A DNA stretch of 64,000 nt from Flavobacterium celericrescens. GTDB taxonomy: Bacteria; Bacteroidota; Bacteroidia; Flavobacteriales; Flavobacteriaceae. The notes under the pieces are model-generated. The model was not told the DNA's origin, did not search any database, and saw nothing but the letters and a program-made list of their open reading frames with translations. The position numbers and the translations under genes are program-made. This document shows, piece by piece, positions 42,765 through 52,588 of this stretch (position 1 is its first letter; every line of letters starts with the position of its first letter). The stretch is from assembly GCF_011392075.1 (NCBI RefSeq), contig NZ_JAAJBV010000003.1:186001-250000 (forward strand), read 5' to 3'.

Positions 42765-45587
42765 TTGAAGCTAAAACATTTATATAAGTTATTTTTTTTA
42801 ATTGCTTTTACAGCATCAGGACAACATTCTTCACAAATGAATGTAAAAGTTGATATTGAAAAAAAAATACTTTATGTAAAACATACATTAACTTTCAATA
42901 ATACATCAAACGACACGATTAGTCAATTGATTTTAAATGATTGGAACAATGCTTTTTCTTCCAAAAATTCAGCATTAGCGAATCGTTTTTCTGATGAATT
43001 TTCTCGAGCATTTCACCTTGCCAATGAAGAAGATAGAGGATATACAGCCATTAAATCAATAGTCGATACCCACTCAAAAAACATCCATTGGGAAAGACCT
43101 AACAATAAAGTAGACTTAGTTAAAATTCAGCTCAACGCTCCTATTCTACCTTGTTCAAAACAATCGATTACATTACAATATATTGTCAAAATTCCAAATG
43201 CAAAATTTACAAAATATGGATTTGATTCTGATGGAAATATATCTTTAAAACATTGTTTTTTAAATCCATCACGCTATGAAAATAAGCAGTTTATTCAACA
43301 AAGCAATGAAAATTTAGATGACATCCCTAATGCTTTTTCTGATTTTGAAATTGAAATTGAAATTGCTGCAAACTATTTCATTTCGAGTAATTTAACTGAA
43401 ACCAAGTCAGAAATAATCAATTCAAAAAAGCATTACTTTTTAAAAGACTCAAACAAAAACGAAGTCACTTTATACTTGCAACCTAAAAATAGTTTTGTTT
43501 CATATAAAAATGAAATTATTGAAGTAAGTTGTGGGCTTAATGACCATAAAGTTAATGATATTGAAAAGGCTGTTATTATTGATAAAATAACTCGATTTAC
43601 CGCACAAAAATTAGGTAATCCATTAAATTCAAAAATTTTAGTTTCTCAAGAAGATTACCAGCGTCAACCCTTTTATGGTTTGAATCAATTGCCAGGCTTT
43701 CTAAGTCCTTTTCCTGATAACTTTATGTTTGAATTAAAGTTTCTTAAAACTTATTTAAACAATTATTTAAAAGAAAATTTACAGCTAAATCCTAGAAAAG
43801 AGTATTGGATTTATGATGGAATTCAAGTTTTTTTAATGATGCAATACATAGAGGAAAACTACCCAGATATTAAAATGACTGGGAATTTAGCCAATATGAA
43901 AATCTTAAAATCATATCATTTTATTAATCTTCCGTTCAACCAACAATACAATTATTTGTACATGTTAATGGCACGAAAAAATTTAGATCAGCCTTTAAAT
44001 GAACCAAAAAATAGATTAATCAAATTCAATGAGCAAATTGCAAGTAAATATAGAGCAGGATTGAGTTTAAATTATTTAGACAAATACCTTGGCAACAATA
44101 TCGTATTATCAAGTATTCAAGAATTTATTCAAGAAAATCAGTACATTACATCAAATACACGTCAATTTGAAACCATCTTGGAAAAAAATGCACCAGAAAA
44201 AATAGATTGGTTTTTTAGAACGATGATTGAAACACGAGATTTAGTAGATTATAAATTTGGAAAAGTAACCAAAACAAAAGATGAAATTTCTGTAACAGTT
44301 ATTAATAAAACCAATACAAACGCTCCTATTTCTTTATACCAATTAAAAAATAATGAAATAATTAATAAAATCTGGTTAAGTAACATTACAACTGATTCTA
44401 CATTTGTAATTCCAAGATTAGGCGCTGATAAAATTGTACTAAATTATAACAATGAAGTTCCTGAATATAATTTGAGAAACAATTGGAAATCATTAAAAGG
44501 ATTTTTCTTCAACAACAGACCTCTAAAGTTTAATTTTTTTAAAGATTTAGAAGAACCATATTACAACCAAATTTTTTATGTGCCTGAAGTAGAATTCAAT
44601 GCTTATGATGGAATTGCACTTGGTTTGCGAATAAATAATAGATCCATTTTAAATAAGCCTTTTACATTTAGTGCTACACCAATGTATTCATCAAATACGG
44701 GAACCTTAGTGGGAAAATTTTCTGCTATAGTAGACGACAATATTAGAGAAAATGGAAAATTATACAATATAAGATACATGCTTGCTGGGAATCGTTTTCA
44801 TTATACCAAAGATGCTTTTTATACGAATTTAATTCCAGTAGTTCAATTCAAATTTCGGGATGAAAATCTTAGAAAAAACAAAACTGAGTTTATTCAACTA
44901 AGACAAGTTTATGTCCAAAGAGATAATTCACCTTTTACAATAGACACAAATACCGAAAATTATAATATTTTTAATGGAAAATACGGTAACTATCAATCAG
45001 AAGGTACAAAACATTTCTCTTTACTAAATGATATACAAATTTCTAATTCTTTTGGGAAAATTTCGACAGAAATACATTATAGAAAACTATTTGAAAATAA
45101 CCGACAAATAAGTTTTCGTTTTTTTGCGGGAGCTTTCATGTATAGTAGCATCAAATCTGATTTTTTTAGCTTTGGTTTGGATAGACCTAACGATTATATG
45201 TTTGATTATAATTTATTAGGAAGAAGCGAAACAACAGGAATTTATAGTCAACAATATGTTTATGCGGAAGGCGGATTCAAATCTAAATTAGACACAAGAT
45301 TTGCCAATCAATGGATGACAACAGTGAATGGAACATTTAATGTTTGGAATTGGATACAAATTTATGGTGATGCCGGCATGCTTAAAAACAAATACAATAG
45401 TGCTAAGTTTGTCTATGATTCGGGGTTTCATCTCAATTTAGTACCTGACTATTTTGAGCTTTTTTTACCAGTATACTCTTCAAACGGATTTGAATTGAAT
45501 CCTAATAATTATGGTGAAAAAATTCGTTTTGTAGTTACATTAAGTCCAAAAACATTAGTATCATTATTCACCAGAAAATGGTTTTAA
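42765..45587 (+). CDS. M1-like pseudopeptidase with C-terminal outer-membrane beta-barrel
   Basis: 940-aa protein starting at a TTG; no ATG is available before the signal peptide (MKLKHLYKLFFLIAFTASGQ), and a stop lies four codons upstream. Residues about 25-480 follow the gluzincin M1 plan (saddle domain, then a helical domain), but where HExxH and the distant Glu belong the sequence has FELKFLKTYLNNYL and WIYDGIQVF, so the zinc site seems lost. From about 590 on the chain alternates aromatic and polar residues and ends VTLSPKTLVSLFTRKWF, as in outer-membrane barrels. Function unknown; it is probably a surface-exposed structural or binding protein. Confidence 0.7.
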   Translation: MKLKHLYKLFFLIAFTASGQHSSQMNVKVDIEKKILYVKHTLTFNNTSNDTISQLILNDWNNAFSSKNSALANRFSDEFSRAFHLANEEDRGYTAIKSIVDTHSKNIHWERPNNKVDLVKIQLNAPILPCSKQSITLQYIVKIPNAKFTKYGFDSDGNISLKHCFLNPSRYENKQFIQQSNENLDDIPNAFSDFEIEIEIAANYFISSNLTETKSEIINSKKHYFLKDSNKNEVTLYLQPKNSFVSYKNEIIEVSCGLNDHKVNDIEKAVIIDKITRFTAQKLGNPLNSKILVSQEDYQRQPFYGLNQLPGFLSPFPDNFMFELKFLKTYLNNYLKENLQLNPRKEYWIYDGIQVFLMMQYIEENYPDIKMTGNLANMKILKSYHFINLPFNQQYNYLYMLMARKNLDQPLNEPKNRLIKFNEQIASKYRAGLSLNYLDKYLGNNIVLSSIQEFIQENQYITSNTRQFETILEKNAPEKIDWFFRTMIETRDLVDYKFGKVTKTKDEISVTVINKTNTNAPISLYQLKNNEIINKIWLSNITTDSTFVIPRLGADKIVLNYNNEVPEYNLRNNWKSLKGFFFNNRPLKFNFFKDLEEPYYNQIFYVPEVEFNAYDGIALGLRINNRSILNKPFTFSATPMYSSNTGTLVGKFSAIVDDNIRENGKLYNIRYMLAGNRFHYTKDAFYTNLIPVVQFKFRDENLRKNKTEFIQLRQVYVQRDNSPFTIDTNTENYNIFNGKYGNYQSEGTKHFSLLNDIQISNSFGKISTEIHYRKLFENNRQISFRFFAGAFMYSSIKSDFFSFGLDRPNDYMFDYNLLGRSETTGIYSQQYVYAEGGFKSKLDTRFANQWMTTVNGTFNVWNWIQIYGDAGMLKNKYNSAKFVYDSGFHLNLVPDYFELFLPVYSSNGFELNPNNYGEKIRFVVTLSPKTLVSLFTRKWF

Positions 45588-45734
45588 TATAAAAACGTTA
45601 AATTTATTACGAAATTCACAATCAAAACTACCTTAATTATAAATTCATTAGTTTTTTTAAACCAAAACCTTTGATAAATTACTAATAATTAAATAAATCA
45701 ACACTTCTGTATTGTTTTATAAAACCCTTTTAAT

Positions 45735-45742
45735 TAAATTTG
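45735..45742 (+). promoter_or_regulatory. -7 promoter box TAAATTTG for the E1 gene
   Basis: Exact TAnnTTTG match 28 nt before ATG 45771. Confidence 0.5.
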
Positions 45743-45770
45743 TTGAATTATCAATTTTGATTTGACTTAT

Positions 45771-48173
45771 ATGAACACATCAACAACAGCTGAAGTAGTG
45801 TCTTTTGAAGATTTTAAAAAAGAAGTAATCAACGATTATAAAATAGCCACAATTAGTAGAGAATGTAGTTTACTTGGAAGACGTGAAGTGCTAACAGGTA
45901 AAGCAAAATTCGGAATTTTTGGCGATGGTAAAGAAGTGCCTCAATTAGCATTAGCAAAAGCATTTCAAAACGGAGATTTCCGCTCAGGATATTACCGCGA
46001 CCAAACGTTTATGATGGCAATTGGTGCTATGAATATCGAGCAATTCTTCGCTGGTTTATATGGTCATACTGATATTAATTTTGATCCAATGAGTGCTGGA
46101 CGTCAAATGGGCGGTCACTTTGCAACCCATTCATTAGATGAAAACGGAAATTGGAAAAACTTAACCCAACAAAAAAATTCGAGTGCTGACATCTCTCCTA
46201 CTGCTGGGCAAATGCCGCGTTTGTTAGGATTAGCTCAGGCTTCAAAAATATACCGAAATGTTTCAGGTATCAACCAAACCAACTTCTCCGAAAACGGAAA
46301 CGAAGTCGCTTGGGGAACTATCGGAAATGCTTCTACTTCGGAAGGTTTATTCTTCGAAACTATCAATGCTGCTGGTGTTTTACAAGTACCAATGGTAATG
46401 AGCGTTTGGGACGACGAATACGGAATTTCAGTGCACGCACGTCATCAAACCACAAAAGAAAATATCTCTGAAATCTTAAAAGGTTTCCAACGTGATGAAG
46501 AAAATAACGGTTACGAAATCTTACGCGTTAAAGGTTGGGATTACCCTGCTTTAGTAGAAACTTACCAAAAAGCATCTCAAATTGCTCGTGAAGAACACAT
46601 TCCTGTTTTAGTTCACGTAAGCGAATTAACGCAACCGCAAGGTCATTCTACTTCTGGAAGTCACGAACGTTACAAAAATGCTGAACGTTTGGCTTGGGAA
46701 GCAGAATTTGATTGTTTAGCTAAAATGAAAACTTGGTTAATTGATAACAACATCGCTACTTCAGAAGAATTAGAAGAAATTGATAACCAAGCTAAAAAAG
46801 ACGTTTTAGAAGGTAAAAAAGCAGCTTGGACCAACTTTACAGCTCCAATCAAGGCTGAACAACAAGAATTAGTTGGTTTATTAAATACAATTGCATCACA
46901 AAGTGAAAACAAAGTATTTATTGAGAAAATCGCTAATGATGTTGCTTCTATAAAAGAACCAATTCGCAAAGATATTTTAGTTGCTGCACGAAAAGTGTTG
47001 CGTATGATTATCAAAGAAAATTCTCGTGCAACTTTAGCGACTTGGATTGAAAATTATACGGAGAAAATCCAACCAAAATTCAGTTCACACCTATTTTCGC
47101 AATCGGATAAAACGGTTTTAAAAACGAAAGAAGTAGCTCCAACTTACGATGCAACTGCTGAAGATGTGGATGCTCGTTTGGTTTTAAGAGATAACTTTGA
47201 TGCTATCTTTTCAAAATATCCAGAAACGTTGATTTTTGGTGAAGATTCTGGAAATATTGGTGATGTTAACCAAGGTTTGGAAGGCATGCAAGAAAAATAC
47301 GGAGAATTACGCGTTGCCGATGTCGGAATTCGTGAAGCTACCATTTTAGGTCAAGGAATTGGAATGGCAATGCGAGGATTACGTCCGATTGCTGAAATTC
47401 AATATTTAGATTATTTGTTATACGCTATCCAAATCATGAGTGATGATTTAGCGACATTACAATACAGAACAGCGGGTCGTCAAAAAGCACCGTTAATCAT
47501 CAGAACTCGTGGGCACCGCTTAGAAGGCGTTTGGCATTCAGGTTCTCCAATGGGAATGATTATCAATGCGATTCGAGGAATTCACGTTTTAGTACCAAGA
47601 AACATGACCAAAGCAGCTGGTTTTTATAACACATTGTTAGAAACTGACGAACCTGCATTGGTAGTAGAATGTTTGAACGGCTACCGTTTAAAAGAAAAAA
47701 TGCCAACGAACTTAGGCGAATTCAAAACACCTATCGGAGTAGTTGAAACAATTAAACAAGGAACAGACATTACGTTAGTTTCTTACGGTTCAACTTTACG
47801 TTTAGTAGAACAAGCAGCAAATGAGCTAGAATCAGTTGGAATTAGCGCTGAAATTATTGACATTCAATCGTTATTACCTTTCGATATCAATCATGATATT
47901 GTGAAATCGGTTGCGAAAACGAATCGTTTATTAGTAATTGACGAAGACGTTCCGGGTGGAGCAAGTGCTTACATTTTACAAGAAATTGTAGAAAATCAAA
48001 ATGCCTATAAACATTTAGATAGCGCACCGCAAACATTAGCTTCAAAAGCACACCGTCCTGCTTATGGAACAGATGGAGATTACTTCTCAAAACCTTCAGC
48101 AGAAGATATTTTTGAAAAAGTATATGCCATGATGAATGAAGCAAATCCAACAAAATATCCAAGTTTGTATTAA
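45771..48173 (+). CDS. 2-oxoacid dehydrogenase E1, fused alpha and beta subunits
   Basis: 800 aa from ATG 45771 (a TTG three codons earlier is in frame). The N-terminal half is an E1 alpha with GKAKFGIFGDGKEVPQLALA, YYRDQTFMMAIG and the TPP segment GTIGNASTSEGLFFETIN; the C-terminal half (from about 465) is an E1 beta: FGEDSGNIGDVNQGLEGMQEKYG, RVADVGIREATILGQGIGMAMRGLRPIAEIQ. It is the decarboxylating subunit of a branched-chain or related 2-oxoacid complex; lpdA at 55.5 kb could supply E3. It may act with ilvE on branched-chain amino acids. It overlaps the next gene by one base (TAATG). Confidence 0.9.
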   Translation: MNTSTTAEVVSFEDFKKEVINDYKIATISRECSLLGRREVLTGKAKFGIFGDGKEVPQLALAKAFQNGDFRSGYYRDQTFMMAIGAMNIEQFFAGLYGHTDINFDPMSAGRQMGGHFATHSLDENGNWKNLTQQKNSSADISPTAGQMPRLLGLAQASKIYRNVSGINQTNFSENGNEVAWGTIGNASTSEGLFFETINAAGVLQVPMVMSVWDDEYGISVHARHQTTKENISEILKGFQRDEENNGYEILRVKGWDYPALVETYQKASQIAREEHIPVLVHVSELTQPQGHSTSGSHERYKNAERLAWEAEFDCLAKMKTWLIDNNIATSEELEEIDNQAKKDVLEGKKAAWTNFTAPIKAEQQELVGLLNTIASQSENKVFIEKIANDVASIKEPIRKDILVAARKVLRMIIKENSRATLATWIENYTEKIQPKFSSHLFSQSDKTVLKTKEVAPTYDATAEDVDARLVLRDNFDAIFSKYPETLIFGEDSGNIGDVNQGLEGMQEKYGELRVADVGIREATILGQGIGMAMRGLRPIAEIQYLDYLLYAIQIMSDDLATLQYRTAGRQKAPLIIRTRGHRLEGVWHSGSPMGMIINAIRGIHVLVPRNMTKAAGFYNTLLETDEPALVVECLNGYRLKEKMPTNLGEFKTPIGVVETIKQGTDITLVSYGSTLRLVEQAANELESVGISAEIIDIQSLLPFDINHDIVKSVAKTNRLLVIDEDVPGGASAYILQEIVENQNAYKHLDSAPQTLASKAHRPAYGTDGDYFSKPSAEDIFEKVYAMMNEANPTKYPSLY

Positions 48174-48736
48174 TGAAAGTTGCTGTCATTGATAATTACG
48201 ATAGCTTTACCTACAATTTGGTTCACTATTTAGAGGATTTGAATGCGGAAGTTACTGTATTTAGAAATGACGAATTAGACCTAACAGATTTAGAAAAATT
48301 TGACAAAATACTTTTATCTCCAGGCCCAGGAATTCCGGATGAAGCTGGCTTGTTAAAAGAAATAATTATAAAATATGCTCCAACCAAAAGCATTTTAGGA
48401 ATTTGCCTTGGTTTACAAGCAATTGGAGAAGTTTTTGGTGGGAAATTAATAAATCTTGAAAAAGTGTATCATGGTGTAGCAACCAAAATATTTATAATAG
48501 AAAATGATACACTTTTTCATGATATTCCAAGCGAAATTATTGTAGGCAGATACCACTCATGGGTTGTAAATAAAACAAATTTACCCGAAGGTTTAATTAT
48601 AACTGCGGTGGATGCAAATGAGCAAATTATGTCTTTAAAACATAGTACTTATGATGTAAAAGCAGTACAATTTCACCCAGAAAGTATCATGACACCTTAT
48701 GGAAAACAAATCTTAAAAAACTGGATTATCAACTAA
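48173..48736 (+). CDS. Anthranilate/aminodeoxychorismate synthase glutamine amidotransferase subunit
   Basis: 187-aa class I glutaminase. The catalytic triad is visible: Cys in LGICLGLQAIGE (about 78-89), His-Glu in VQFHPESIMTPYG (about 166-178). KVAVIDNYDSFTYNLVHYLEDL is the standard TrpG/PabA opening. No trp or pab synthase genes are next to it, so TrpG and PabA cannot be told apart. The start codon overlaps the E1 stop (TAATG), and its stop abuts the stop of convergent yaaA. Confidence 0.88.
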   Translation: MKVAVIDNYDSFTYNLVHYLEDLNAEVTVFRNDELDLTDLEKFDKILLSPGPGIPDEAGLLKEIIIKYAPTKSILGICLGLQAIGEVFGGKLINLEKVYHGVATKIFIIENDTLFHDIPSEIIVGRYHSWVVNKTNLPEGLIITAVDANEQIMSLKHSTYDVKAVQFHPESIMTPYGKQILKNWIIN

Positions 48737-49495
48737 CTATCTTGTGAAAACTAAAGTATTTCCTTTGCTCAAATTGGCATCAAAAGCATAACCTTCATAG
48801 TTAAAACCTTTTAAATCATCAATAGTTTCAGCATTGTTATCTATAATATAACGAACCATTAATCCTCTAGCTTTTTTTGCAAAGAAACTTATCATTTTTA
48901 GTTTACCATCTTTGTAATCTTTAAATTCTGGCGTAATTACAGGAACCTTCAATGTTTTTATATCGACAGCGCTAAAATACTCATTACTAGCTAAATTGAT
49001 AAACAATTCTCCTTTTGAAAGTTCTTTATTTAAAGTATCTGTAATCGTTTTTTTCCAAAATTCATATAAGTTTTTCTTTGTACCTATTTGGATTTTTGTT
49101 CCCATTTCTAAACGATACGGCTGCATTAAATCCAAAGGTTTTAAAAGACCATATAATCCTGATAAAATTCTCAGTTTTTCTTGTAAAACCAATACTTTTT
49201 CAGTTGATAATGAATAAACATCCAAACCTGTATAAACATCACCATCAAAAGCATATACAGCCTGACGTGCATTTTCTGGAGAAAAAGGTATATTCCATTC
49301 TTGATTGCGTTGCCAATTTAACTCAGCTAACTTATCTGAAATATCCATAAGCTCCATCAGTTGCTTAGGCTTTTTCTTTTTTAAAGTTTTCTGAATAGTT
49401 ACAGCTTTAGACAAAAAAGCCGATTCAGTATAAGTAGTAATCGGTAATTGAGTTTCGTAGTTCAATGATTTAGCTGGCGATATAACGATTTTCAT
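48737..49495 (-). CDS. yaaA: Peroxide stress protein YaaA
   Basis: 252-aa DUF328/UPF0246 protein that limits free iron and DNA damage during peroxide stress in E. coli. MKIVISPAKSLNYETQLP, QAVYAFDGDVYTGLD, LRILSGLYGLLKPLDLMQPYRLEMGT and FFAKKARGLMVRYII are the family's strongest motifs, and the length is normal. It converges on the amidotransferase gene with no bases between the two stop codons. Confidence 0.93.
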   Translation of the reverse strand: MKIVISPAKSLNYETQLPITTYTESAFLSKAVTIQKTLKKKKPKQLMELMDISDKLAELNWQRNQEWNIPFSPENARQAVYAFDGDVYTGLDVYSLSTEKVLVLQEKLRILSGLYGLLKPLDLMQPYRLEMGTKIQIGTKKNLYEFWKKTITDTLNKELSKGELFINLASNEYFSAVDIKTLKVPVITPEFKDYKDGKLKMISFFAKKARGLMVRYIIDNNAETIDDLKGFNYEGYAFDANLSKGNTLVFTR

Positions 49496-49610
49496 AGATT
49501 GGTTTCTTTCTGTTTTTCAAAAATACGAAATTATACAGATGTTGAATGAAGAGAACAATAAGATTTTTTTATATCACAATAAATACCTTTTAAAATAAAC
49601 TTTATCGCAT

Positions 49611-49642
49611 AAAAAAACTCCGATGAAAATCGGAGTTTTTTT
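49611..49642 (-). terminator. Terminator after rho
   Basis: Stem ACTCCGAT/ATCGGAGT closed by a GAAA tetraloop, with A-run on the left (T-run read leftward) and T-run on the right. Confidence 0.85.
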
Positions 49643-49644
49643 AT

Positions 49645-51420
49645 CTATTGATTCATCGAAATCAGAAATTCTTCATTATTTCGAGTTTTCTTAAATCTAT
49701 CATGAATAAAGTCCATAGCTTCTACTGGATTCATATCTGCTAAATATTTACGCATAATCCACATTCTATGTATTGTATTTTCATCTAACAACAAGTCATC
49801 ACGACGCGTACTTGATGAAACCAAGTCAATTGCTGGGAATATACGTTTGTTAGCAATTCTTCTATCCAATTGTAACTCCATATTACCAGTACCTTTGAAT
49901 TCTTCGAAAATTACTTCATCCATTTTAGAACCCGTTTCGGTTAATGCCGTCGCAATGATACTTAATGAACCTCCATTTTCTACATTACGAGCAGCTCCAA
50001 AGAAACGTTTTGGTTTTTGTAACGCATTCGCATCCACACCACCACTCAATACTTTTCCTGATGCTGGCTGAACTGTATTATAAGCTCTCGCTAAACGCGT
50101 AATCGAATCTAATAATATTACAACATCATGACCACATTCTACTAAACGTTTTGCTTTTTCTAAAACAATATTGGCAATTTTAACGTGCTCTTGTGGTTCT
50201 CTATCAAAAGTGGAAGCAATTACTTCTCCACGAACGCTACGTTGCATATCGGTTACTTCTTCAGGACGTTCATCAATCAACAAAACGATTAAATAAACTT
50301 CTGGATGATTGGCAGCAATAGCATTCGCAACATCTTTTAACAACATGGTTTTACCCGTTTTTGGTTGGGCCACAATCATACCACGTTGACCTTTTCCAAT
50401 AGGAGAAAATAAATCAATAATACGTGTTGAAACAGTACTGTTTCTATCGGCTAAATTGAATTTTTCTGTTGGAAAAACAGGTGTCAAATGTTCAAAAGAA
50501 ATTCTATCACGAACTACTTGCGGATCATGTCCGTTAATTTTCAATACTTTTACTAATGGAAAATATTTTTCACCTTCTTTTGGCGGACGCACTACACCTT
50601 TAACAGTATCTCCCGTTTTTAAGCCAAATAAACGAATTTGTGAAGTAGATAAATAAATATCATCAGGAGATGCTAAATAATTGTAATCTGACGAGCGTAA
50701 AAATCCGTAGCCATCAGGCATCATTTCTAAAACACCTTCACTTTCAATAATTCCATCGAACTCATAATCAGGCTCTCTAAAATTTTGCTTTTTATTTTGA
50801 TGTGGATTCTTATTGGTATTGCCATTGTTCCCATTGTTTCCATTATTTCCTTCATTACCATTGTTTTTCTTGTAATCAGGATGGTTTGGGTTGTTTTGAT
50901 TGGCTTTATAATTAGGACTTTTAGTTGTGCTCTTATCGTTTTGAGTAGTTTCTGTAACTTCAGGAATTTCAGTTGATTCTGTTGCTACTTTTGGAGCTTC
51001 TTCTTTGTTAACTTTATGTGGTAAAGTTTTCTTTTCTTTAAAATCTTTACGAGGTAACTTATTATTAGGATTTGGAGTAAATTCTTTTGGCTCTATTGCC
51101 TTAATTTCTTCAACTACCTCCCTTTTTTCAGATTTTGTTTCTATTGGTAAATCTTTTAAAGGTTGAGAAAACAAGTCTTTTTTAATTTGTGGTGACTTGG
51201 TTGTCTCTTTTTTAGGTAAAATTCTAGCTCTTTTTTCTTTAGGTTGTTCCGTTGCTGGAATTTCAGCCTTAATTACTTCAGGTTTTGCAGCCTGCAAGTC
51301 TAAAATCTGATACACCAAGTCGTCTTTTTTTAACGAACGGTACTTATTGATTTTAGCTACTTTTGCAATTTCTTGCAAATCAGAGAGTTTCATCTCTTTT
51401 AATACTTCAATATCAAACAT
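49645..51420 (-). CDS. rho: Transcription termination factor Rho with a long disordered insert
   Basis: 591 aa against about 420 in E. coli. Residues 1-45 are the Rho_N helical domain ([20 protein letters not shown]). About 46-222 is low-complexity: first Lys/Glu/Pro-rich, then Asn/Gly-rich ([20 protein letters not shown] at about 186-205). About 223-300 is the cold-shock RNA-binding domain ([20 protein letters not shown]). The motor follows with Walker [12 protein letters not shown] (about 350-360), the Q-loop [21 protein letters not shown] and R-loop. It acts as a hexameric RNA helicase. The repeated DNA coding for the Asn/Gly tract is at about 50815-50870. Confidence 0.96.
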   Translation of the reverse strand: MFDIEVLKEMKLSDLQEIAKVAKINKYRSLKKDDLVYQILDLQAAKPEVIKAEIPATEQPKEKRARILPKKETTKSPQIKKDLFSQPLKDLPIETKSEKREVVEEIKAIEPKEFTPNPNNKLPRKDFKEKKTLPHKVNKEEAPKVATESTEIPEVTETTQNDKSTTKSPNYKANQNNPNHPDYKKNNGNEGNNGNNGNNGNTNKNPHQNKKQNFREPDYEFDGIIESEGVLEMMPDGYGFLRSSDYNYLASPDDIYLSTSQIRLFGLKTGDTVKGVVRPPKEGEKYFPLVKVLKINGHDPQVVRDRISFEHLTPVFPTEKFNLADRNSTVSTRIIDLFSPIGKGQRGMIVAQPKTGKTMLLKDVANAIAANHPEVYLIVLLIDERPEEVTDMQRSVRGEVIASTFDREPQEHVKIANIVLEKAKRLVECGHDVVILLDSITRLARAYNTVQPASGKVLSGGVDANALQKPKRFFGAARNVENGGSLSIIATALTETGSKMDEVIFEEFKGTGNMELQLDRRIANKRIFPAIDLVSSSTRRDDLLLDENTIHRMWIMRKYLADMNPVEAMDFIHDRFKKTRNNEEFLISMNQ

Positions 51421-51579
51421 GGATATATTTTGAATAAAATGGTTGGTTGATTAAAAACAAAAAATGATAAGATTTTTTTTGTAGTGTAAGCTGTCGCAGA
51501 ATGAAGTACTTACGACTAATACCATGCAATAGTACGAATAAATTTGGAAATAACAATAGTTTAAATTAAAAAGAAATAC

Positions 51580-51587
51580 TATTTTTG
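51580..51587 (+). promoter_or_regulatory. -7 promoter box TATTTTTG for the DUF4293 gene
   Basis: Exact TAnnTTTG match 20 nt before the ATG. Confidence 0.55.
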
Positions 51588-51607
51588 CTCAATCAAAAAA
51601 GAAAATA

Positions 51608-52027
51608 ATGTTACAACGTATTCAATCACTTTATATGGCGCTTAGTGCAATTGTCACTGGAGCACTACCTTTTGTTTTTGAATTATGGACGCTAAAAACT
51701 GATAATCAAACTACTGCAGTTTTTATAACTTCTTCAGCATTGTATTTAATGTTGTTTGGTTTGGTTACAATTTTGACCATTATTAGTATATTTAGTTTTA
51801 AAAAGAGACAAAATCAATTTGTTTTAAACAGATTGAACATGATATTAAACTTTATTTTACTAGGATTTTTTGTGTATCGCTCGCTAAACGTATCCGGAGA
51901 AACCATGGTTTCAGAGAAGGGTATTGGGATGTTTCTTCCTGCAATTTCTATCGTTTTATTAGTCTTGGCAAACAAGGCAATAAAAAAGGACGAAGATCTC
52001 GTAAAATCTGTTGATCGATTACGATAA
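51608..52027 (+). CDS. DUF4293 family membrane protein
   Basis: 139-aa protein with four hydrophobic spans (about 5-25, 40-62, 75-95, 108-127). MLQRIQSLYMALSAIVTGALPF is the typical opening of this Bacteroidota-specific family, and the C-terminus is a short charged tail (IKKDEDLVKSVDRLR). Function unknown. In this window it is divergent from rho, an arrangement I recall in other flavobacteria. Confidence 0.85.
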   Translation: MLQRIQSLYMALSAIVTGALPFVFELWTLKTDNQTTAVFITSSALYLMLFGLVTILTIISIFSFKKRQNQFVLNRLNMILNFILLGFFVYRSLNVSGETMVSEKGIGMFLPAISIVLLVLANKAIKKDEDLVKSVDRLR

Positions 52028-52055
52028 ACCTATCATCTTAGTTTATTAGTGCGTT

Positions 52056-52086
52056 AAAAATCCGAAGCGAAAGTTTCGGATTTTTA
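52056..52086. terminator. Bidirectional terminator between the DUF4293 and phosphoesterase genes
   Basis: Stem ATCCGAA/TTCGGAT with an 8-nt loop, A-run left and T-run right. Confidence 0.8.
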
Positions 52087-52578
52087 TTTTTTACCCAACT
52101 CAATCACTTCTAAATTTTGAATTTTATCCCCTTCAATTTGAAAACGCAACATTGTTCGTACTTGATGAAATCCATATTTTCCGCATGCGCCAGGGTTCAT
52201 ATGTAGTAAATTCAACTTCTTATCAAATTGCACTTTTAAAATGTGCGAATGACCACAAATGAATAATTTTGGTGGATTTTTAGTAATTTCTGAACGAATA
52301 GCTGGATTGTACTTATCAGGATAACCGCCGATATGCGTAATCCAAACATCAACTCCTTCACAAAAAAATCTATTGTTCAACGGAAATTCTATACGGGCTT
52401 TGTCATCATCAATATTGCCATAAACACCACGAAGAGGTTTTAACTTTTTAATCGCATCTGTAACTACTAAATCACCAATATCACCTGCATGCCAAACCTC
52501 GTCGGCTTCGTTAACGTATTTTAAAATAGCATCATCTATATGACTATGGGTATCTGATAAAAGCAAAATTTTCTTCAT
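52084..52578 (-). CDS. YfcE-type metallophosphoesterase
   Basis: 164 aa from ATG 52578 (MKKILLLSDTHSHID); the frame is open 13 codons further to 52617, but that segment lacks conservation-like features and the metal motif then fits the N-terminus as in the family. Ligands: SDTHSH, VWHAGDIGD, GNIDDD, WITHIGGYP and ICGHSHILKV, ending MNPGAC. It is a dinuclear-metal phosphodiesterase of MJ0936/YfcE type, cytosolic, with unknown natural substrate. Confidence 0.9.
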   Translation of the reverse strand: MKKILLLSDTHSHIDDAILKYVNEADEVWHAGDIGDLVVTDAIKKLKPLRGVYGNIDDDKARIEFPLNNRFFCEGVDVWITHIGGYPDKYNPAIRSEITKNPPKLFICGHSHILKVQFDKKLNLLHMNPGACGKYGFHQVRTMLRFQIEGDKIQNLEVIELGKK

Positions 52579-52588
52579 TAAAAAAAGT

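Noticed and set aside
49078..49350. Plus-strand frame of 90 codons
   Set aside because: It lies wholly antisense within yaaA, whose motifs are intact, and lacks any family signature.
50815..50870. Short tandem repeat in rho as a mobile or CRISPR element
   Set aside because: It encodes the Asn/Gly tract of Rho in frame and has no spacers or leader.
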